Assembly: GCA_033977485.1 (NCBI GenBank)
Contig: CM066987.1
Coordinates: 88,692,588-88,756,587, forward strand
Length of the DNA stretch: 64,000 nucleotides
Direction of reading: 5' to 3'
Source: Hydrangea macrophylla
Taxonomy: Eukaryota > Streptophyta > Magnoliopsida > Cornales > Hydrangeaceae
Shown: positions 57,193-64,000 of the stretch, in pieces
Numbering within the stretch: the stretch's first letter is position 1
Layout: each line of letters opens with the position of its first letter
The notes under the pieces: generated by a model
Databases searched by the model: none
Told to the model about the DNA's origin: nothing
Seen by the model: only the letters and a program-made list of their open reading frames with translations
Made by a program: the position numbers and the translations under genes

Positions 57193-58828
57193 TCTGGACA
57201 GTTCTGGGAAGAAGACGATCGTTCAATTGATTGAACCTTGTTCAATTGATTGACATTGCTATTTCCTCAATCGATCGAAAAAGACTTCAATCGATTGAAC
57301 TTACTGTTTCTCAATCGATCGAAAGTGTTTCAATCGATTGAAGTTATATTTTACCCCAATCGATTGAACCCTAGTATCAATCGATTGGTATGTTCATAAT
57401 ACTTATATCCCCTATTGTTTCATATATGAACTGTTTAATTGTTTAAATGTTGTACTATGATTCCACATGATGATATTGTTAAATTGTATAGTAGACAGAA
57501 CACGACAGTATGTTAATAATTAGTTAATGAGTGGATATGATAAATGATATCGCATGTGGTTGTTCTATATCTTAAACATGAGCATTGCACGACATGTGGT
57601 CAGCATGCATGGGATAATGGTATGAAGAGATAAGAGAATATGATGAGATATGGGATATGTGTCTTTGTGTGGAATAAGGTGATATATGTACTTTGCATCC
57701 ATGGGATCAACAATTGACGAGCTGGGTGGACGTAGGATGGTTAGAGTTCCTAGTGCGCCTCTCACTGTTGAAGATGTCCAATGATGCGTATGCACTGTTG
57801 AAGACGTCCAGTGAATTGTTGAAGTCGTTCGGCTAGTGCTCTAATGTATTTTTAGTTGTGTAGACGATCAATGGGGATATACACATCATTGAAGACGTTC
57901 GATGTGTTTCTCTCATTATTTACGGATAGAACACACCGTGTAGACAACTGATAGCCTGTGAAGGGATCGTGTGACATAGGACACCATTGGGTAAGCGACC
58001 GGTGTGGCCTACTGGCTAAGTTATGTGATATCAAGGTTGGTATTATTGTATCGACGTATAGATATGAATTTGTATTATTGTATCGATGCATGGATGCAAA
58101 GATAGATAAGGATATAAATGTGAATATGATGAGATAATTGTTCAGTCAGGGATTCAGCATCCCGGCATAAAGATAGATGCATGGTTGCATGGGTTACATG
58201 CATGGATTTGGTAATGTTAGACATTGAGCAGCATGACGAGATATTATATCAAGATGTTTACCTTTGTCTTTATTTAACATATTTCTTTTTATATTTGATT
58301 TAATGCATAGTTTAATGAGACCTCTGATATGTCCGTGAGTTACGTTATTGATAAGAGATTATCCATATTTTAAGATGTTGAACCATAGAGGTGAGGAGTG
58401 TGGTTGAGGTACTCACTCAGCTTTGTATTCAAAGCTGATGGCATTTATGCCCTGGACATTCTAATGTCTAGAGCTTTGCAGCTATTGAAGACAGAAGTCT
58501 GTGTTCCGCTGGACTTGGACTTGAAGGCTTGAAGGCGAAGACGTGCCACTTTGTAATAGTTAGTTTGTACATCTGTTGTACTTCTGTAAATTTTGTTGTA
58601 GGCTTCAGAATATAAGCCAACTGTTGTAATAGTTTTAGCAGACTGTGACTTATGAGTTTCCGCTGTAGCCTCTAGTTATGTTTATAGGATATGTTTTATG
58701 AATAGTGTCCTCCCTATCATTGTGGTTGTTGGTTTGAGTAGATAACAATGTGGTTATTCACCAGTTACGGGCCTACGGGACCAAAGAGGAATTTATTTTC
58801 TCTATTTTTGCTTCTTCGGGGCATGGCA
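57193..58828 (+). repeat. Gypsy 5' LTR, right part
   Basis: Continues the LTR from 50801. It contains the second palindrome cluster, several TTGAAGACGT(C/T)C repeats (57765-57900) and an end reading CTTCGGGGCATGGCA. A degenerate primer site follows. The total LTR length without the CACTA element is about 2.3 kb, which fits a Tekay/Del-type chromovirus; the family is inference. Confidence 0.65.
57224..57387. repeat. Regular array of paired CAATCGATTG palindromes
   Basis: Copies start at 57224, 57243, 57268, 57288, 57312, 57331, 57358 and 57378. They form four pairs with offsets 19, 20, 19 and 20 bp, and the pairs recur every 44, 44 and 46 bp. Variants include CAATTGATTG and CAATCGATCG. Confidence 0.95.
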
Positions 58829-58834
58829 AGATTT

Positions 58835-58848
58835 TTGTTATTAGAACC
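58835..58848 (+). other. Degenerate tRNA-Met primer site of the gypsy element
   Basis: TTGTTATTAGAACC, followed by TAGATTTCAG, aligns with TTGGTATCAGAGCC with three changes and lies 6 bp after the LTR end. It fixes the LTR as a plus-strand 5' LTR. Internal sequence follows only to 59053. Confidence 0.6.
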
Positions 58849-59053
58849 TAGATTTCAGTTGTTAACCGCTTGTCTTTTGTGTTAGAATCTGAGTTCTATG
58901 TTATTAACAATAGCATGAGGATTAGCTGAGATGAGATGGAACTGTTATCTTGTCACGTTGACAAGAAGTTAGAAGAATCCACCTTAGGATGATTCTTTGG
59001 AGGGTAGTAACTGCTGGACCTGATAAGAAATCTTTAGAACTATTGATAGTTGA

Positions 59054-60530
59054 TGTTGGCTCGAAATGGAAGCCTTAGAGGAGGGGGGGGGGGGGGGGGG
59101 TAAAAAGGTTTTAGCAGAAAATAATCTTTTTTAAAAATTAATTGCAAATTAAATACAATCACAAACGATAAAGTAAAGAGAGAAGGGAAGAGACACTTGT
59201 AAACCGAGTTTTCAAGTGGTTCGGCAATCCGCACATTGCGGCCTACGTCCACCCCTCAAGAACACCTCTTGAGGATTCCTTTAATCCGACCTACTTCACG
59301 GGTGTAGATCAAACCGCTACAAGAGTCTTCAACTCTCCCAAAGAAGAACACCTCTCCTTTGCATGCAAGGGTTACTAACCCACACTCTTTACAAATGATT
59401 TGAATTTACAAATTGATCTCTCTCTCTCTAGAGTGGATAATACAATTAAAGGCTCATACAACAACTCCTTAATGAATGGATAATACAAATGAAAACTCAC
59501 TACAGTTTACTCTCTCAAGAATTACAATTGAAATCTAGAGCAAATTGATTTTTCACTCAAACTAGGGCTCAAATGGGAATGATAATTAAACAAGATGTTT
59601 TAATGATTTTATTAATGTTTCTTCTTATTTATGACCCCTTAAAAACATCCCTATATATAGCTTTTGAAAGATTATGGCCGTTTGTAGTGGTTAGGGGGAG
59701 TAAAAATACTTTTTGGAGAGTTTAGAAAACTAGTCGTTAGTGCATTTTGCGCAGTCTAATCGACTGGATCAAAGGTTCGGTCGAATGGGAAGTTTATAAC
59801 AGAGAAGAGACATTTTGCTGTGAAATCCAGTCGACTGAACAGTTCTTCAGTTGACTGAACATTACCTCCGGTTGACTGGACCCTTCATTTTTCAGTCGAC
59901 TGGTTTTTTGCTGTTTTTCGCAGACTGACACATGTTCACTAAAACGGCCATAACTCTCTCTACAAAACTCATTTTTGTGATCCGTTTGAAGATTCGGAAA
60001 CTCGATTCAAATACCTTTCTAACCATATAAAACTCAATATCTAATTCCTTACCAATTGGATCAGGTGTTCCTTTAAATTTGACCCATCTGTAAAGGGTTC
60101 TTGATTTTGACTTAGCCACTTGAAAACTTTTGTGAAATAAATTTAATTGAGTGGTCCAAGTATGTTTAGGTCCTTGAAAGTATTTTAAAGTATGAGAGAA
60201 AGGATACTAAGTCTAGTTAAAGTTACTTGAGCCCCTATGAGTGATTGATCAAAATGCTTAAAAGTAGGGTCTTCAAGCAAGGATAAAAAAAATCTTCAAG
60301 TCTTCAAGCTTGATCCTTGTTGAGCTCAATCACTCTTGGGTCTTCACCATATGCTATCTCAAGATGCCAAACAAAGTTAGAACATTTAAGTTCATAAATC
60401 AAGAGATTAGCACAATGAAAATGACTTGGTAATCGATTGGAATAGAACAAATACAAACATGCTATTATCAATAGATTTGTCATCATCAAAATAAATATAA
60501 ATAATGCCTTAAAGATATTCAAGGCTAACA
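59054..60530 (-). repeat. SIRE-like copia 3' LTR
   Basis: The minus strand starts TGTTAGCCTTGAATATC right after a purine tract and ends CGAGCCAACA, giving 1477 bp. The GGTTCGGCAATCCGCACATTG segment near 59218 is of the type found in SIRE/Maximus LTRs. A minus-strand TATA box (TATATATAG) lies near 59655. An 18-base G run sits at 59083-59100. Confidence 0.8.
59752..59902. repeat. CAGTCGACTG palindromes in the copia LTR
   Basis: CAGTCGACTG at 59828 and 59893, with variants CAGTTGACTG at 59848, CGGTTGACTG at 59869 and CAGTCTAATCGACTG near 59752. Offsets are 20, 21 and 24 bp. On the minus strand the cluster lies about 100 bp upstream of the TATA box. Confidence 0.9.
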
Positions 60531-60545
60531 ATTTCCCCCTTTTGA
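60531..60545 (-). other. Polypurine tract of the SIRE-like element
   Basis: The minus strand reads AAAAAGGGGGAAAT directly before the LTR start TGTTAG. Confidence 0.85.
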
Positions 60546-61015
60546 TGATGTCAAAACATCCAATAGAGATATAGTAATTTAAGAATAGTAAGTGTCATTT
60601 TCATGTTATTATTCAAAATTACAAGATATACAAAAATATGAATCCAAGAATCATTTTTCCATTTATAAAAATCTCTATCATATCATCTCTAAGAATGTTC
60701 ACTAACATTCTCCCTCTATCATTTTCCTCCTATTTGACAACAACAAAAAAACGGGGGTTTGAACTAAAAGTTCCCCCCCAAGATTAGCAAACATATCATG
60801 GAGACAATAAGATACCAAAATTATTAAAGTGAACATAGTAATATGTTCCCCCTCAATATATGCATATATGAATGAATATCAATTTAAGATCAAAATTATG
60901 CTTTATCTTTCCTTAGGAGGATGGGATAGCTATGAACATCAAAACAACGTATCATTCAAAAAGCAAGCATGATATCACAATCAAAATAAATTAATCTAAC
61001 TTACTCCTACTAGGC
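60546..61015 (-). other. Internal region of the SIRE-like element without pol
   Basis: AT-rich non-coding sequence. Protease, integrase, reverse transcriptase and RNase H would be expected between gag and the polypurine tract but are absent. Confidence 0.7.
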
Positions 61016-62542
61016 TTAAGGTGAGAGATTTAACCATTGTCCCAGCACCTCTTGAATGCAACATTTGCGAAAGGAGGTAGGAGAGGATCCCTTCACAACC
61101 CAAACCATATTAATTTTCTTGCAAAATGAACATTTGTAATTAACATGCCCCTTTTTCATGCAATAATGACAAGTTACATGGGGGAGGGTTTCATTTGAGA
61201 TTGATTCATTAACAAAGAAGCTTTTGTACTTCTTTTCCTTGTATCTGGGATTAAATGCCAAACCGGCTTTGTCAAAAACACAGTTTTGCTTTCCCAGAAG
61301 CATATTCAAATTTTGTTCACTTTGTGTGAATTTTGCCAAAGTTTTTGTCAAATCATCCATCTACTTTCTCAATTCAACCTTTTCTTTTTCAATAAATTCA
61401 CTTGATGGTTGATTGGTTGAAGCAAGCTTTTTCTTTTCTCAAAATTTCATTTTGAGATTTTAAATCATCCAATTGCTTTTTCAACTCCAAATTTTCTTTT
61501 TCAATCTCATTTGAAGATTGTGCTCTTAAAACATGTTTTTCATTTTCAATATTCAAAGATTCATTTTGGGATTTCAAAGTATTTAACTCATTTGAAAGTT
61601 TGGAAAAATTCTTTTTAAGAGTTATGTATTTAGATCCCAAATTCTCTAACTCCTCATGTAACTCCACAAAAGCACATTGAAGCTCATTATAGTTAGGAGA
61701 TTCAACAATAGATGTAGGGTTAGAGTTTACCAAATTCTCTTGTGCACCTTCTTGGTCACATGAGTCATCATCGGATGAGTCATCATCGGATGAGTCATCA
61801 TCATCCCAAGTTGCCTCTTTGGCCATTTTCTCATTCTCATCATCTTCATTTGCAAAAAGGCACACTTTTTCCTCTTCATAAGTTTGGTTAGTTGTAACAA
61901 GAAAATTTTCTAAACATAACCAAATTTCATTTGCACTAGAGTATGAATGAATTCTATTATATGAACTATCATCTAAAGAATTATATAGAATTTTCATGGC
62001 TCTAAGATTCAATAGAAGGTTATTTTGATTACTTTCATTCCATTCAATCTTTGGTTTAGGAGGAAAACCAATTTTGACAATACTCCAAAGATGGTAGTCA
62101 AGTGAACGAAAATAAAGTTCTATTGTCCTCTTCTAATGATCATACTTATGATCACTCAGCAATGGAGGAGTGCTAATGCAATAACCTTCTTGAACTTTGT
62201 TTCCATAGAAGTTGACTCAACATTTTGAAATTCAATAAAATCAATAGAGTCATTGAAAGAGCAAGAAGTAGAGGTTACCCCATTGTCAATTACCATGAGG
62301 CAAAGATTGACAATCTCATCTTCATTTGAATTGTTGTTCGATGATTCACTCTCGGAGCAACTTTGAGAGGCCTTCATTGCCTCATTCTTACGTTGTTCAT
62401 ATTTAGGAGGCTTCTTTCCCAATTTTTCTTTCTTTAGAAATTTTGTGAATTTTTGAGTGATCAAATCTATTTTCTCATCCTCATCACTCTCATGATCTTT
62501 TCCCTTTTTCTTTGAGCTTGAGGACTTCAAGGTGATTGACAA
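61016..62542 (-). pseudogene. SIRE-like copia gag remnant
   Basis: Reading from 62542, the first block has a KKKGKDHESDEDEK-type basic and acidic region and EDEIVNLCLMVIDNG. From 62012 comes the Gag core AMKILYNSLDDSSYNRI, SSANEIWLCLENF, an acidic DDDDSSDDDSSDDD run, then a long coiled coil (ELHEELENLGSKYITLKK, NELNTLKSQNESLNIENEK). The last block has LGKQNCVFDKAGLAFNPRYK and a CCHC knuckle CHYCMKKGHVNYKC near 61175-61135. This is the SIRE/Maximus Gag layout. Stops and frame changes separate the three blocks, and the order is unusual in that an acidic EDEIVNLC block lies first. Pol is lacking, so it is a deletion derivative or a non-autonomous LARD-like element. Confidence 0.8.
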
Positions 62543-62790
62543 GCAGGGGTATTTGTAAAATACGACAACGCTAAAAGAAGAAAATGTATTAATTTAGTTT
62601 ACAATTCCTTCATTTATCTGTAATTTGAATTGCAACGCCAATTTATACACAATTTGATTAAACTATGATAAGTTGTGTGTTTTAGCTGTATTTTGTGCAG
62701 ACTGCAGTTGCTGTGTGAAGAATTGAAAGATAAAGATAAAAGGAAGTGCTGGATTCTAAGGAAGACAATCAAAAGCTGAAATACTGAGCC

Positions 62791-62899
62791 TGATCGATTG
62801 AAGACCATTCGATTGATCGAATGTTCGATCGATCGAGAGAAGCTCAAGCGATCGAAGACCCACAAGTTCGATCGATCGAGACATGTTCGATCGATCGAA
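62791..62899. repeat. TTCGATCGATCGAA palindrome cluster, upstream of TATA
   Basis: Six exact or near copies of a 14-bp palindrome have centres near 62797, 62814.5, 62830.5, 62850.5, 62873.5 and 62892.5, so offsets are about 16-23 bp. The cluster ends about 70 bp before a TATA box. Confidence 0.93.
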
Positions 62900-63384
62900 C
62901 ATGGCTTTTATCAGAATATACGCGCACGCAGCAGAAGCGGGTTTTTAACCCTATCATTAGGTCTTAAGTATATATACTTGTATTAGGTACGTCCAGAGGA
63001 GGCCCCCATGACTTTTATCAGTTTTTAAAGAGAGAGATAGAGAAGTTTCAAATTTTTGTAGGTTTTGAAGGTTAGATATTGCTTTGGGATTGGTTTTTTC
63101 TAGTTTAATACAAGTTTTCAGTTCCAGGTTACTTTATTCATTTTCTGCACTTAGTTTATAGTAGTATAATCTGTGAAATACATAATCTTGCATGTTAGAC
63201 ATAGTTATACAACTAGTTTTTATAGTTTGCATGATTAAAACACAACCAAACAAAACTCTAATGGACTTCTACGTTAAAAACAACACTGTGACACTCCAGA
63301 CCATGTTTGAGTAGTTTTCAGGTTGGGAGATCATGATGAAACCGTGATCTCAGGCCTCTACCATGTAGCAGATTAATTTCTGTG

Positions 63385-63512
63385 TTCGATCGATCGAAGT
63401 TAGTTCGATTGATCGGACCAAAGACATTGTCGAGCGATCAAAAATCGAAGTTAGTTCGATCGATCGAGGGAAGAAGATGTTCGATCGATCGAAAGCACGT
63501 CGATCGATCGAG
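63385..63512. repeat. TTCGATCGATCGAA palindrome cluster, second
   Basis: Copies are centred near 63391.5, 63410.5, 63436.5, 63461.5, 63486.5 and 63505.5. The first and last pairs are each 19 bp apart, and the other gaps are 25-26 bp. Confidence 0.93.
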
Positions 63513-64000
63513 CACCCTTTTTCTTGAGGACATTCTATGCAGTATTCCTAGGCTTTCTGTTTTACTGGATTGTTATCAAATTGTCCCAAAACGCTCAGTT
63601 TGTCAAAACAGTCTGTGAACTTTAAGCCTTGAAGCATTTTTCTTCAATATATTTTGCAAACCACCCTCAATGCTAATACCATTGTAAGTGAGAGTCTAAA
63701 CTATTGTTGTAAACCGCTTTTGTGTATTTCAAACTCCATTGTGATGATATAGTCCCGGTCATGAAAGGACTATGGATTCTTTATCCTAAGAGAAATACGG
63801 AATACTGTAGAGAGTGTACTCCATTGAGCTTCAATGTAATTGCATGGTGGATGGCCAGGTTGCGGTGGATTCGTGTAATCCCAACATTCCTTTTTAATTA
63901 AGAAAAACACACTTTGAATCTTTGCTTTAATTAATTAGTTAGTAATTAGTTGATCTAGTTTAATTGCTTTACTTTTAGTAGTTGTTAAACCGTGGAACTT

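Larger units (their letters stand above)
62543..64000 (+). repeat. Unclassified LTR-like sequence, cut by the window edge
   Basis: The junction with gag is near 62543. Sequence includes a palindrome cluster, a TATA box (AGTATATATACTTG near 62968), a GA-rich leader near 63025 and a second cluster. The region to 64000 has no open frame. LTR identity is inferred from the promoter layout; no partner LTR or primer site is visible. Confidence 0.4.

Noticed and set aside
59892..60531. Two 75-codon minus-strand frames inside the SIRE-like LTR
   Set aside because: They lie wholly within the LTR, resemble no protein I know, and one covers the palindrome cluster.

Overview
This window looks like nuclear DNA of a flowering plant, probably a eudicot. 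Supporting signs are AT-rich sequence, GT-AG introns, plant-type Ty1/copia and Ty3/gypsy retrotransposons, an RTE-like LINE, and PIF/Harbinger, Mutator, hAT, CACTA and Stowaway elements. I see no intact single-copy host gene. Nearly everything is transposable element (TE) sequence, much of it nested, so the window reads as a TE-rich, probably heterochromatic block. The species cannot be named from this sequence.

Left part, 1-17.8 kb: a gypsy-like LTR fragment (to 1911), then AT-rich sequence with small DNA elements. These are a 439-bp foldback with a TAGCT duplication, two sibling MITEs, a hAT-type element with a perfect 8-bp duplication, and a Mutator-type MITE with a 9-bp duplication. A complete but decayed copia element on the minus strand (8783-13639, TSD CACGT) follows, then ordinary intergenic sequence.

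Middle, 17.8-50.1 kb, is a nest. A plus-strand copia element starts with its 5' LTR at 17806. It is interrupted by a minus-strand LINE and, inside its reverse transcriptase, by a 1.88-kb solo gypsy LTR (TSD GAGAC). Near 27183 it runs in frame into a plant-mobile-domain (PMD) gene. That gene converges on a minus-strand MuDR-type transposase, as in a two-gene Mutator element. The transposase is cut in two (49101-50183 and 30030-31286) by a 17.8-kb CACTA-like insertion. That insertion contains a Stowaway MITE, a 264-bp tandem duplication and a 9.96-kb PIF/Harbinger element (38197-48153, TSD TAA). The Harbinger element carries a transposase gene and a Myb/SANT gene and was itself invaded by a copia element (39753-44529, TSD GTTTT).

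Right part, 50.1-64 kb: a gypsy 5' LTR with a weak tRNA-Met primer site at 58835 is split by a 6.4-kb CACTA element (50802-57192, TSD TCT) that carries an exon of the ribosomal protein eL38 gene. Next come a SIRE-like copia LTR and gag remnant lacking pol, and a last LTR-like sequence running off the window.

The most unusual signal is shared by four otherwise different LTR or LTR-like sequences. Each holds clusters of a TCGA-centred palindrome (CAGTCGACTG, CAATCGATTG or TTCGATCGATCGAA). The palindromes tend to sit about 19-21 bp apart, often as pairs, and three clusters lie just upstream of a TATA box. The spacers differ, so this looks like selected site architecture rather than a simple tandem repeat.
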